DNA of 21,828 nt from assembly GCA_027596075.1 (NCBI GenBank), contig JADGJC010000507.1, forward strand, positions 1 to 21,828, written 5' to 3'. This DNA is from Rhizophlyctis rosea (taxonomy: Eukaryota; Chytridiomycota; Chytridiomycetes; Rhizophlyctidales; Rhizophlyctidaceae). The notes under the pieces are model-generated. The model did not search any database, had not been told where the DNA came from, and was given only the letters and a program-made list of their open reading frames with translations. Below, one piece after another: positions 1 to 9,011 of the stretch (positions are counted from its first letter, which is position 1; each line of letters opens with the position of its first letter). The translations under genes and the position numbers were made by a program.

Positions 1-890
1 GTCACATGTTTATCTATCTAACCAATCACGTGACACGTCCGAACTACTGAACGCGTCCTAGGTCCGCATCCCTGCACTGAGCGTTTCGAGATCCGAGGCC
101 GTCACATGGGTCATTTTGGTGAGTAGTGCCATCGGGAGGTGTTTGACGGGCGTCAGGAGCGCGTGAGATGCCATGGTGCGTCAAAGCTGGGATGAGGAAA
201 GAGTGAAGAGTGGAAGCGTGTGGGTGGGGTAAGTGAGCCGGATAGCAAAACCGAGAAAGGGGCCAAAACTCGAGCGCAAAAGGGCGGAAGACCGAGAGAC
301 CACGTATCTATGTATGACATTCTTGGTATAACACGGGGTGATTATTGATTTTGGGTCAGTCACCAAACTAGAAAGGGTCTTCAAGGAATTCGGGGACCCC
401 AGGAGCCGTTCATTGGGGAGGACACCTGATGACGTAAGCATATCCCCTCCCCTTCCCCCCAAAAAGCAAAGCATGCACAAAATTCACTTATCTAGCTCCC
501 AGCGCGCCCTCACCCATGCATGCATGTCGACCCTGGTCCTCTGCATCCACTAGGATTCATGAGGATCTGCGCAGATTCGTGAAGTTCTTCGCGGGAATGC
601 ACAAATACTCATTTCAGCATGTAAGATCTCCCAGCACACACATCTCCCAAACAGCGCGACCGAACCACCATTCAACCATTACCCACCGTCACTCAACCAT
701 AACTCAACCATCACTCAACCATCACTCAACCTGAGAATGTTGTCCCACGCGGCTCTCACTCATAATCAAGGTATGCACAGAAGGCAAACAGCAATGCCGG
801 CTTCCATTCCATCACATCAAAGGCACCATACTCACCCTCTACCCCAATCGATCACCCAGACATTGACCGCAATCACATCCATGGGGCTGA
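1..890. other. No gene recognised; intergenic stretch
   Basis: No open frame here looks like a real protein. Short frames on both strands lack conserved motifs and are low in complexity. The stretch holds the 11-bp tandem repeat annotated separately. A possible splice donor (CAAG|GTATGC near 770) might belong to an unseen 5' exon of the ORF starting near 895, but no acceptor gives a compatible frame, so it is not claimed. Confidence 0.5.
691..732. repeat. 11-bp tandem repeat (ACTCAACCATC)n
   Basis: Units starting at 691, 702, 713 and 724 read ACTCAACCATA, ACTCAACCATC, ACTCAACCATC and a decayed ACTCAACCTGA. More diverged copies extend back to about 670. This is a small minisatellite in an intergenic region; no function is visible. 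Confidence 0.85.
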
Positions 891-894
891 TCAC

Positions 895-1377
895 GTGGAA
901 ACCTTTCAAGAATGGGTCCAAGGCGGTTTCCCAATCGACATTCACCCATCTTTGCGACACACCCTCTTCAAAAACACCAGAGTCACCGACCGGCGCGTGA
1001 TCGCCGAAGTCTTGAGGCAGGAGAGGCCCAACGTCAACTCCAATCAGCTCTCCTTCTACATCATGCTCCTGGCCACATCCGAGAAGGACATTGAGGGGCG
1101 CCTCAAAAACCAATTCCGCGACCAACGGGCCCAACTCGTGAAGCTGTACAACATCCACCCCGCCACCATCCTCGCTTTCCTCTCTGAACCCCACCGCGTC
1201 AAACACGTTGACGACGAGATTGCCCAATCCCTCTGCGATCATTTCGATTGCAATCAAGACGATGACGTGGACGCCTACGGTAGGAGTGTCCCCAAACTCA
1301 TTGACGCGTTCAAGTCCAACAAGCATGACGTCGGTGTCAAGATCCTCAAAGCATGGGTTTCGGGTCGGCTGGAATGA
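895..1377 (+). CDS. Hypothetical protein, about 160 aa, 5' end uncertain
   Basis: An open frame of about 160 codons ending in TGA at 1375. I do not recognise the family. It has a soluble composition with alternating charged and hydrophobic residues, no signal peptide, no membrane segment and no repeat. The frame is open upstream to a TAA at 763 but holds no ATG between there and 895, where only a GTG is present; the first in-frame Met is about 57 codons in. The true start is therefore missing, provided by an upstream exon, or lost. A longer frame runs antisense (1605-832), but its Val/Asp/Gly-rich composition is that of a shadow of C-ending codons. It lies 200 bp upstream of the histidine kinase, same strand, with no clear functional link. 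Confidence 0.45.
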   Translation: METFQEWVQGGFPIDIHPSLRHTLFKNTRVTDRRVIAEVLRQERPNVNSNQLSFYIMLLATSEKDIEGRLKNQFRDQRAQLVKLYNIHPATILAFLSEPHRVKHVDDEIAQSLCDHFDCNQDDDVDAYGRSVPKLIDAFKSNKHDVGVKILKAWVSGRLE

Positions 1378-1576
1378 TATGGGGTCTCCGTGGCAGGGCG
1401 ATTTGCAGCTGGACAGTCTGTAGCATTTAGTAGATTTATCTTTCGTATCTATTTTGTTCAGCTTGCTCATTTTGCACAATACAAGGATCTGACAAATCGT
1501 ATCAGCTCGAAAAATTCCACTGGACCTAATCATATCGCATGCTTCATTGATTGCCAGACTGACACCAAAAAGGTAA

Positions 1577-4122
1577 ATGGCCACGACAGACAATTCCACT
1601 GCCAAGTACAGCCGCGGTCAGTTCGACAGTAGAACCATGCCGGAGAAACCAGCCGACTTTGCCGAGCCCTACTTGAGAGCCCCGAATTACCACAGAGAAA
1701 ATCGGAGAAACAAAGCGTTATGGTACTACAGGGAAGTGGAGAGGGACGCATCAGAAGGCTTGCAAAATTTCGGGCAGCTGGCGAAATCCATGTTTGATAT
1801 TCACACCGTCATCATATCCTTCGTGGACGACGCCTACCGCACCGCCTTTTCAATCATTTTTGACCGCGGGCAACCCCTGGAAAAGGCAAACACATTTCGC
1901 GCGCATGCGGTGCTCAACCCGACGCAATCGGTCTTTCTTGTCCCCGACACGCTCCATGACTGACGTTTTGCAAACGGTCCGCGCGCCAAGGCCGGCGTGC
2001 GCTTTTATGCCGGTAGTCCGCCGCTATCCCAAGGTGCTGGCCCGGCTGACAAAGGCGAGAAATACGCGCTTGGCACCATTTGCCTCGTCGATAGCGTGCC
2101 GCACCATGACTTTGACGAAAGTAGGCAGGAACAGCTCAATCTGCTTTCCGACATGGTGATGGGGGAACTGAACAGACAACTGACCATTTTGCGCTTGATG
2201 GATCGAGACAAAATGTCCGCGGCCTTGGTCGAATTCCACGAGCAAAGTCCCAACCGGCATGAAGAAATCCAACCCAAAGATGTGTTACAGAAGGCGTCCG
2301 CATACGTAAAGAAGGTGCTGGGCGTCGACAAAACGGAAATAATCCCCTTCCTGGAGCACGGCGTTTTCCCCGTGCGTGATCAGGCGGTGCCGTGCAGGGA
2401 CATATTGTGGGACAGCGAGAACGGAGACAAGATGTACATTTGCGTTCCCGTCTTGCAAAATATCGGGGACGAACGACCCACAAAACTTCTTTATGCCTAC
2501 ACCAGCAACCCGCGCCAGGTGCTCGATGAACAAGATGCCGAGTTTGTCCAGCATTTTGCACGTTTCCTCACCAGTTACCTCCAGGCCAAACTCATCGAGC
2601 GGATCAACAATGCAACGACGACGTTCATGCAGTCTGTGTCGCATGAGCTCCGGACGCCCCTCCACGGGGTACTGACGACCTGCGACCTGCTCAGCGAGAT
2701 GCAGTTGGGGCCGACAGAGGCCGGGATGATCACAATCATTGCATCCAGCGGGAAAATTTTGCTCAACGTCATCAACGGGCTGCTGGATTTTCACCAGTAC
2801 GAGACCCAGGAGGTCAAGATCCAACCAGTGGATTGCGGTCTATTAGAACTCCAACAGGACACCGCAGATGCCGTGGCATTGAGTGTGAAGCCCGGTGTGC
2901 GTTTGCGGCTTCGAGCGGGTCTGCCAGAATCGCATGTCAACCTTCAGGCAGACATGTCGCTGGTGAGGCAAGTGTTCATCGCCGTTCTCAGTAACGCTTC
3001 AAAATTCACCAGGGAGAGTAACATCGAGTTTCAAGTCCATGCGGAAGTTGATAGTGGTCCGAAGGGAGACATCCGACCTGGTTACAGGGTCCTGGCCCGA
3101 GTGAGTGACACGGGGGTCGGCATGCAGAAAGAGTTTGTAAGAACCCGGCTCTTTGAACCCTTTCAAAAAGAAGACCCCTTCACGCAGGGCATAGGTCTCG
3201 GATTGAACAGTGCGAGGTCTATTCTGCGGGCCATGTCTGGGGACGTCAGGGTCCGATACCCGGAGAAGGCACTACAATGGAAATGACCTTCGCATGCGCG
3301 CGCTCGCCCGCCATGCCCGACGAGGATGGCGCCGAACTTTCCTCCTGGCATTATGAGGTGGACCTCAAAGATTCTGACGAACAGGAAGACATAGAGAAGC
3401 TGTTAGACGGACTGGGCCTGTGCGCCGCGCCAACGTCGCGACACAAGAGGAAGGATCTCACCATCGTATCCGTCCGTGAGTTTGGCGGGTCCGACTCGGA
3501 GTATTACCCTGATACGAGGGACATGCAATATGGGCTACTCATTCATGATCCTGTGACTGCTCCCTTGGTTGGCGAGGCTATTCAGGGAAAAGATAGCCTG
3601 GTACCTTGCTCGCGGCCAGTGGGACCCATGCGGTTGCGAAAATGCATTCAATCGCTGGCAATGGTGAGAAGCGCCCAGAGAGAAAATTCCGCTAAAGCGA
3701 AACGGCTGGCCGACCAAAACCTGAGCGTATTGATTGTTGACGATTCCTCGACAAATTTAATGCTACTGAGCATGTTTTGTCGGCGTAGAGGAATGCGCTA
3801 CGTGCAGGCCGTCAACGGAATGGAAGCCTTTGAGACGTATGTCCGCAAGTACAACGAAGGTGATCCTTGTCGGGCGGTCCTTTGCGATATTCAAATGCCG
3901 GTGCTAGATGGACCGGGCTGCATCTGCATGATCAGGGCCTTTGAAATGGAGCAGGGTATAGCGCCTGCCTTTGTCGCCATGCTCACTGGACTGACGGATG
4001 AGGTTGTCCGCCAAGAATGCTTCAAACTTGGAGCAGACGGATATTTCGTGAAACTAATTTCACTCGCCGCAATAAACGCCATTATGCAGGGAACTTTTGC
4101 GAAAACTGACGACAGCACCTGA
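1577..4122 (+). pseudogene. Hybrid histidine kinase (GAF-HisKA-HATPase-REC), broken by TGA and a frameshift
   Basis: A sensor kinase that autophosphorylates a His and passes the phosphate to its own receiver Asp, as in fungal two-component hybrids. A GAF domain spans about residues 60-225 and straddles an in-frame TGA at 1961 (codon 129). The HisKA phosphoacceptor lies in SVSHELRTPLHG (His codon at 2642). The ATP-binding domain shows VLSNASKFT (N box), VSDTGVGMQ (G1), FEPFQKED (F) and GIGLGLNSA (G2). At about 3260 the frame must shift by one base: the frame ends ...RVRYPEKA, while the next frame gives the expected ...GEGTTMEMTF. The receiver follows: VLIVDDSS, phosphoacceptor Asp in CDIQMPVLDG (codon 3886), MLTG and the conserved Lys in GYFVKL. 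No transmembrane segment is visible, so it is probably cytosolic. The ATG at 1577 is chosen as the first in frame; one at 1637 is also possible. Domain identity is strong; whether it is functional is doubtful. Confidence 0.9.
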
Positions 4123-4167
4123 AGGTGGAGGATGTACATTGTAGGTTGTACTCATGTTGTGGCTTGC

Positions 4168-5187
4168 TCAAGTATATCGCCAAATGAAACCATACGCAGA
4201 TTTCGCTTTCCCTCAGCAACAGCTGACGATGTTTTGGTAATATTTTTTGTTCACAGCCTCTGTGGCTGCCTTTATCGAGGAGAACTCTTCGATGAATGTA
4301 CCTGACAAGGTCAATTTGTGCACGGAACGACCCTTTCTCAACCCGGTCAGGACCGCATGTCTCGCATTGCCATCGGGCGTGAGCCACTCAAGATTTTCCA
4401 CCCTGTTGTCATATTTGATACCATTTCGATGATTCACAATAGTTTCTCCCGCTTTTGGCACTGGCAAAAATGTCCCAGCTACCAACCGATGGACTCTGAA
4501 GTTACTTCCTTGAAAGTTGATGTAGCGGTACCCCTGCGTGTCTGCTGATCCCAATGTAACGCGTCCGTCCTTAAACTTGATTTCTCCGGCCCAGGAAACC
4601 ATCAATCTCGTCCTCCCACCAATCAGTTCTAATGGTACATCCTTCCAGACAGTGTGTGTGTCGGTCTCCGCCCACCTCCAATGGAAATTTTCGTAGGTAT
4701 TCCCCGACTTCACTGCCTTGTAAATTTCAGACCGACTACTCTCCATTGGACAGGTGGGGAACAGGGTCTCAGCCGCCTCCCTGGCTGACTTGTACGCGAC
4801 AAGTTCAGTGCCGCGAATCCTTTCGATTGGCCTACACCCTCGACCCATTGTTGCGCTCGCACTGTTTCTCCGTTCCTCCGATTGAGTGGCGTATCTCAAA
4901 TTTTCCAGCCTATTGTTTGCCGGATTGCGGTCACAATGATCGACGCTATGGTTAGCGGGGGCCGGGCCAACAAAGGCGAGCATGACCAGCCTGTGGCAGT
5001 ACACTGTCTGTCTGCCCGACCCAGAATTCGGATTTGGCAAGGTCACGGACTGGTAACCCGGAGGTTTTGTTGTAGTAGCGCGCACCTTCTTGGTTTTCGC
5101 ATTTCGCACGTTGCCCTGGTCAGACACTACATATTTCGGAAACCCTGGGATGTCACGCCAAACCTCAGCTTCAGGAAGAGCGCTCAT
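4168..5187 (-). pseudogene. NUMOD4-HNH homing endonuclease-like protein, double module, in-frame TGA near the C-terminus
   Basis: Two consecutive NUMOD4/HNH units. Unit 1 begins WRDIPGFPKYVVSDQGNVRN, with an HNH core HRLVMLAFVG...VDHCDRNPANNRLENLRYAT. Unit 2 begins VWKDVPLELIGG, with core VHRLVAGTFL...VNHRNGIKYDNRVENLEWLT. Each has the His, Asn and downstream His/Asn pattern of HNH nucleases and each is followed by a NUMOD1/IENR-like DNA-binding stretch (SAREAAETL; SIKAATEAV). The first frame stops at a TGA at 4215-4213 inside the second such motif; reading on gives GKAKSAYGFIWRYT and then a TGA at 4170. That is the usual ending of this motif family, so the first TGA looks like a nonsense change. 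Such genes are mobile and common in large DNA viruses and phages. It lies tail to tail with the histidine kinase, 45 bp away. ATG at 5187. Confidence 0.88.
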
Positions 5188-5306
5188 GCATTGAAGTTAA
5201 CAATAGAATAACAAGAAATATGTTGTCAACCAAACGCAGTCATTCACTGCGTGGCTGCTTTGCGTGCCTTTGATGATGCGGCTTCTAGTTTTGCACGCGC
5301 GTTCAA

Positions 5307-5666
5307 TTATTGACTCATTTTCCTGTACGCGCTTGCAGTGGCGGTTAAATCACCGCGGGAGTAATAGCGCAACTGCCCGGTGTGCAAAAGGGTCTGTATG
5401 AATTGGTTTAGGACTTTAACGTAAGCGATTGAGGAGGTTGCTGATCTGTCATCCACCCTCATAATCCTCCTGAACTCTTCCAGTTGGTCGATCACAGCCA
5501 ACGCATCGTGCTTGATCAATCCACACAGCCTGATGGTATACTCATCTTTCATCTTGTCCGAGGCCGGGGCACCGCCCATCAACCTCATCTGGGAGATGAC
5601 GTCGCGCACGCGGTCCTTCGTCAAAAGGGTAAGCTCGTGTGCTGGTAGGTCAACAACGGCAGACAT
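5307..5666 (-). CDS. Hypothetical protein, 119 aa
   Basis: An intact frame from ATG at 5666 to TGA at 5307. The in-frame stretch upstream of this ATG offers only a TTG. The product is mainly helical in appearance (AHELTLLTKDRVRDVISQMR; IDQLEEFRRIMR), soluble, with no signal peptide or membrane segment. I do not recognise a family. It is one of the few genes in the left part with no internal stop. It runs in the same direction as the HNH gene, whose ATG is 120 bp further on, and diverges from the secreted-protein gene about 400 bp to its right. Confidence 0.5.
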   Translation of the reverse strand: MSAVVDLPAHELTLLTKDRVRDVISQMRLMGGAPASDKMKDEYTIRLCGLIKHDALAVIDQLEEFRRIMRVDDRSATSSIAYVKVLNQFIQTLLHTGQLRYYSRGDLTATASAYRKMSQ

Positions 5667-6068
5667 TTCCTTGACTATGTCCAACGTTTTTATTTGACGT
5701 TATTAGGACGCGCTCCACCCCATGTAAGTTTCCCAGCTTCCATCATGCCGCAAGAGCACCAGGCAACATTCATGCATGTTTCAACGGCAGACGACAATTA
5801 AAGTACGGATTCATCAGACACCTACAGCACTTCCAGACTCTATCATTTGCGCCTTCTCGCATGAAATGTCACTAATATTAATATCGCAACCCATGACCGC
5901 GAACGCGTCCTGTGCAAACATCTATATACAGTCATGTTTCCGCGGACCCTTACTTTCCATCCCCATCACAACTCATCCCAATTCAACTCTATTCAACTCA
6001 ACCACTCCCAGAATACTCCCGACCATCCACTCTAACCCATTCCCAACCTCTCCAGTAACCTCAGCAAA
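5667..6068. promoter_or_regulatory. Intergenic promoter region; TATA box at 5923-5928
   Basis: A divergent intergenic region of about 400 bp. TCTATATACA at 5921-5930 is a good TATA box for the secreted-protein gene. It is followed by about 140 bp of C/A/T-rich leader with repeated CAACTC and TTCAACTC words and then AAAATG at 6066, a good eukaryotic start context. No small gene is visible here. Confidence 0.55.
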
Positions 6069-6617
6069 ATGAAGGTCACCCTCGCCGCCCTCACTGCTCT
6101 CGTCCTCGTTGGCTCCACCGGCGTCATGGCCGGCCCATGCAAGTAGGAATGCATCAAGGGATGCTTCGACACCTACAAGGCTGCTTGGCTCCCCTGTTCT
6201 TCCGCTCATCGCTATCATGTTGATTGCCCAGAGTCACACAAGAAAGAATGCGTTGACAAGGCCCTCGGCGCTTTCAAGGGCTGTCGTTCTTCCTGCCGCT
6301 CTGCTACTATTACGACTACTACTACTACTACTACTACGACGACTACTACTGCTACCACTACTACCGAGACCATGACCCACAGCGAGATCACCACCGAGAC
6401 CACGACTTACAATGAGACGGCCACCCCAACTAATCCGCAGAAGTCATGTGAGGCCATCTGCGACGCCGTCTACGATGCATACATGTCGACCTGCAAATTG
6501 TTGTCCCACCCGGACAACAGCTACGCGCTCCGAGACGCCTACAAGGAAACGTGTTATTTCCAGTGTTCCTTTGTGCCCACCACCGTCCCGGCCGAGGAAC
6601 CCACTGAGACTCTTTGA
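6069..6617 (+). pseudogene. Secreted Cys-rich protein with Thr-rich linker; in-frame TAG at codon 26
   Basis: From ATG 6069 the frame runs 182 codons to TGA 6615 if the TAG at 6144-6146 is read through. Residues 1-22 form a classic signal peptide (MKV, then a hydrophobic core, ending GVMAG). The mature part has two related Cys modules: one with C-x3-C pairs after the TAG (ECIKGC...LPC...DC...EC...GCRSSC), the second near the C-terminus (SCEAIC...STC...ETCYFQC). They are joined by a Thr-rich linker of about 35 residues encoded by an ACT/ACC microsatellite. The TAG sits just after signal cleavage, so normal translation would release only a tiny peptide. The two-module layout recalls small secreted fungal proteins, but I recognise no named family. 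CAG-to-TAG is one possible origin. Downstream ATGs exist only past the first module (6372). Confidence 0.7.
6302..6364. repeat. ACT/ACC/ACG trinucleotide microsatellite within coding sequence
   Basis: A run of about 20 triplets, mostly ACT with interspersed ACG, ACC and GCT, encodes the Thr-rich linker between the two Cys modules of the secreted protein. The opposite strand reads as poly-Val, a shadow with no meaning. Such linkers are usually O-glycosylated in secreted proteins. The length is likely to vary between alleles. Confidence 0.85.
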
Positions 6618-7035
6618 TGCTAGGTCAATGTCGGATGCCAGTTCAATGCCGGTTGTAAAGGGCCTTTGGTGGGTAGGTCGTCTGGGCTAGTATGAACGGG
6701 CTATTCATATGAGCTATTCGTATGAGATTTTCATTTATCAAGGGGTGTTCAGGAGTCTATTGTGGAGACTAGTCAGTTAAGAGCCCTTTGCGTGTTAGTT
6801 GACCATGTGTGTGCAAGGAGAATCATACCGGTTTCGCTCGCCGCACTTCATTTGCAATTTGTGTTTGGGATGTGTCTGGAGTGTACGGGATTCAAACATT
6901 CGTACGGAATGTTTGAAATATGCGAGGATATCATATCAATTTCAAGTACCGGGTAAAAACACCAGTGCCCCAACTCATTGGCCTATTCGCCAAAAGTTTC
7001 TCACTCCACTCCCCAACCAACAAATACCCATCCTC
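6618..7035. other. Intergenic region, cyclin upstream; no gene seen
   Basis: About 420 bp between the secreted-protein gene and the cyclin. It contains a short imperfect direct repeat GCTATTCRTATGA near 6700-6725 and the perfect inverted repeat at 6891-6917, annotated separately. The cyclin frame is open upstream of its ATG back to about 6799, but the upstream residues show no cyclin-like similarity, so the start at 7036 is preferred. Confidence 0.5.
6891..6917. repeat. Perfect 11-bp inverted repeat with 5-nt spacer
   Basis: TTCAAACATTC at 6891-6901, spacer GTACG, then GAATGTTTGAA at 6907-6917. The arms are perfectly complementary. It lies about 120 bp upstream of the cyclin ATG and could be a dimeric factor binding site or a hairpin in the leader RNA. 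Function is unknown. Confidence 0.8.
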
Positions 7036-7920
7036 ATGAACTTGAACTTCTCAAATCATACCCTTGACGCGCAGTTACACTGCCTTTCCGACTGCGAATG
7101 CAGCAACGCCTACGTCATCCCCAAGGACCTGTGGGAACAGAGTGATCAACTCAACGCCATCCACAGGGCCGTCCCCGTCGAATGGCTGCGAGACCTCCTC
7201 CTCTATCATGAACACGCCTCCACCGACACCCTCCAGCTCGCCGTAAACCTTGTTGATCGCGTTTGCAACCACGCCATGCCTCATCTCAAAGATTTCCAGA
7301 GGCTCGGCGCCGCCTGCTTCTTGATCGCCGCCAAGACCTGCGAGACGCAGATCCAACACCCCTACCTCTCGGCGCTGTGTAATCTGTCCAAGGGCTCGTT
7401 CGATGTAGCAGGGCTCAAAAAGATGGAGTTGCACGTGTTGAAGACGCTGCGCTAAAATTTTCACGCTCCCACCGGCGCCTCCTTCCTGCGTCTGTACGCC
7501 GAAAAGTTTCTGTGGAGGTCCCAGAATGAAAACAAAGATGACATCCTGCGTCGAGCGGACAGCCTGCTCGCCGCCATGGCTTCTGACCACGAAGCGATGG
7601 CCTATCTCCCGTCCGTGCGGTCCGCCGCCGCCCTGAAATGCGCCATGAACAGCATCAACACGCGGGAAGGATCAGAGGCATTCGATCGCTGTATGGGCCC
7701 GGCCAGCTGCAACATCCTCGACGCGCAACAAGTGGACCAATGCGTCCATCTGTTGGCAACTATCCAAGAGAGGGTGAAGACTCAGGGCCAGACCACATAC
7801 CGACAAGTCCCAAACAGCCGAGACACCACGAAAAAGATTAAGAGAAAGCACTCTATGCACGGCAAGATCAAGAAAGGGGATGAAGTAACCAGTCACAAGA
7901 AGCAAAAGAAGGCCAAATGA
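7036..7920 (+). pseudogene. Cyclin (two-fold cyclin domain), in-frame TAA between the folds
   Basis: A cell-cycle or transcriptional cyclin, a regulatory subunit of a cyclin-dependent kinase. The cyclin box lies at about residues 35-140: HRAVPVEWLRDLLLYHE, TDTLQLAVNLVDRVC, FQRLGAACFLIAAKTCE, MELHVLKTLR. This matches the A/B-type pattern (R-x-L-x-x-WL, DR, QLLG, A-K-E/C-E), including conserved Arg, Leu and Lys positions. After TAA at 7453-7455 the same frame continues with FHAPTGASFLRLYAEKF, the start of the C-terminal cyclin fold, and a Lys-rich tail ending in TGA at 7918. The stop sits where related cyclins usually carry an aromatic residue, so a Tyr codon changed to TAA is plausible. Total 294 codons including the stop. 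ATG 7036 is the first that precedes the conserved part. Confidence 0.85.
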
Positions 7921-7987
7921 TATAAATACTGATATGATTCAATATATTGACAACAATACCCAAAGCATGGAGCCCTGAAAACCTAAC

Positions 7988-9011
7988 CTAATCCAAGCGC
8001 GGGATGAAGTGGATATCATCGTATCTGGGAATAACCTCATACTTGGCAAGGACAGCTTCGGTCACCGTAGACCATGCATCCCTCCTCACTGCCCAGGCGC
8101 CGGTTCGTGGATTACCGATCCTCTGGAAACGGTCTGGGTGATTCTTGGCCAGGGTTCCGACGAGCTTGGCGATGTGCTTCCTGGAACGGTAGTTGACGGC
8201 AGCGGACGCCTTGCCCTTGAGTTTGTTATATGACCGTATCGTTGGATTGTGCTGAGCGATGGCGAAGCTGGGGAAACCGAGTTTGGTCGGAATGTGGAGA
8301 ACCACTCTGTCGAACCTCGTGCGCTCCGTATCAGAGTTAAGGTTATTCCCCGGAGTAGGGGAGGCGTGGGGTGATTGAGTCGGGGGGTTACTTGGGGTGG
8401 TTGGGTCAGAGAGCGTGGGGGCGGTTGAGCCGGAGTGGTACTCGGGGTGAGAAGGCCGTACGGGCATGGTTGTGCCGGAGTGGTGCTCGGGGTAGAAAGG
8501 CCATACATGGCATAGCTAGCGACAGGGCGGGAGCGGGATTCCAGAGTGGCCTGAGTGTGAGAACGCAATCGACTGAGTCATCATTTCGACGATTCAAAAT
8601 ATCAAAGACTCAACATGACGGCATAGTTACAAATCTTTCCTCGGTGAGTATTTTGAATTCGGCAAGCTCCTGTTGCATCTCAACATCATCCTGGCGGTTC
8701 CTTTCCATCCCCTCACGAATTTCGGGGATGTCGGCTGTGTTGCTGGCGATCTTTTGGGGTGTTCCGTTCATTAAGGCAAACTGCTGGAGGAGAAAGTGCG
8801 CGGGAGGAAGTTCAGCGCCAATGTCAAAGGAGGAACGAGGAGCGTTGAAACTTGGCCTGGCATGATGAGTGAGAGCAGAAGGCCTGGGAGCGGCAAATGA
8901 ACTGGAACAACCGCGTGTCGCGACGGAAGGGTTGGCCGAAGGGTTGGGAGGGGTGGAAGTAACGGACTCTGAGTAAAAAGTTTGGTTGGGAGGGGTCTCA
9001 GTGGAAGACAT
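7988..9011 (-). CDS. Hypothetical Pro/Ser-rich protein, probably two or more exons or frame-broken
   Basis: The 5' part starts at ATG 9011 (MSSTETPPNQ...) and is Ser/Pro-rich. It passes through SSFDIGAELPPAHFLLQQFA into a short helical stretch (EGMERNRQDDVEMQQELAEF) and stops at TGA 8612-8610. The 3' part, in another frame (open 8515-7988), is Pro/Ser/Thr-rich and ends in a compact conserved-looking domain (DRVVLHIPTKLGFPSFAIAQ... NYRSRKHIAKLVGTLAKNHP... WAVRRDAWSTVTEAVLAKYE). A possible donor TTT|GTAACT near 8629 and acceptor ACTCAG|GCC near 8550 would remove the stop but lead into the wrong frame, so either the splice sites differ or there is a frame lesion. I do not recognise the family. 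It is convergent with the cyclin gene, 67 bp apart. Joining the two parts is an inference. Confidence 0.45.
8417..8506 (-). repeat. 45-bp tandem duplication within coding sequence
   Basis: On the minus strand two adjacent 45-nt units (8506-8462 and 8461-8417) share the pattern GTAYGGCC...CCCCGAG..CCACTCCGGC.CAACC. They encode two similar 15-residue segments (PEHHSG and PEYHSG cores). The length is a multiple of three, so the reading frame is kept. Confidence 0.75.

Noticed and set aside
832..1605. 257-codon frame on the minus strand
   Set aside because: It is antisense to the ORF at 895-1377 and has a Val/Asp/Gly/Glu-rich composition typical of shadows of C-ending codons; no motif was seen.
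2285..2824. 179-codon minus-strand frame within the kinase
   Set aside because: Antisense to the clear HisKA/GAF coding sequence, no recognisable motif.
6215..6403. Poly-Val frame on the minus strand
   Set aside because: It is the reverse of the ACT microsatellite in the secreted-protein gene.
7075..7590. 171-codon minus-strand frame across the cyclin
   Set aside because: Antisense to the cyclin box; composition is that of a shadow frame.
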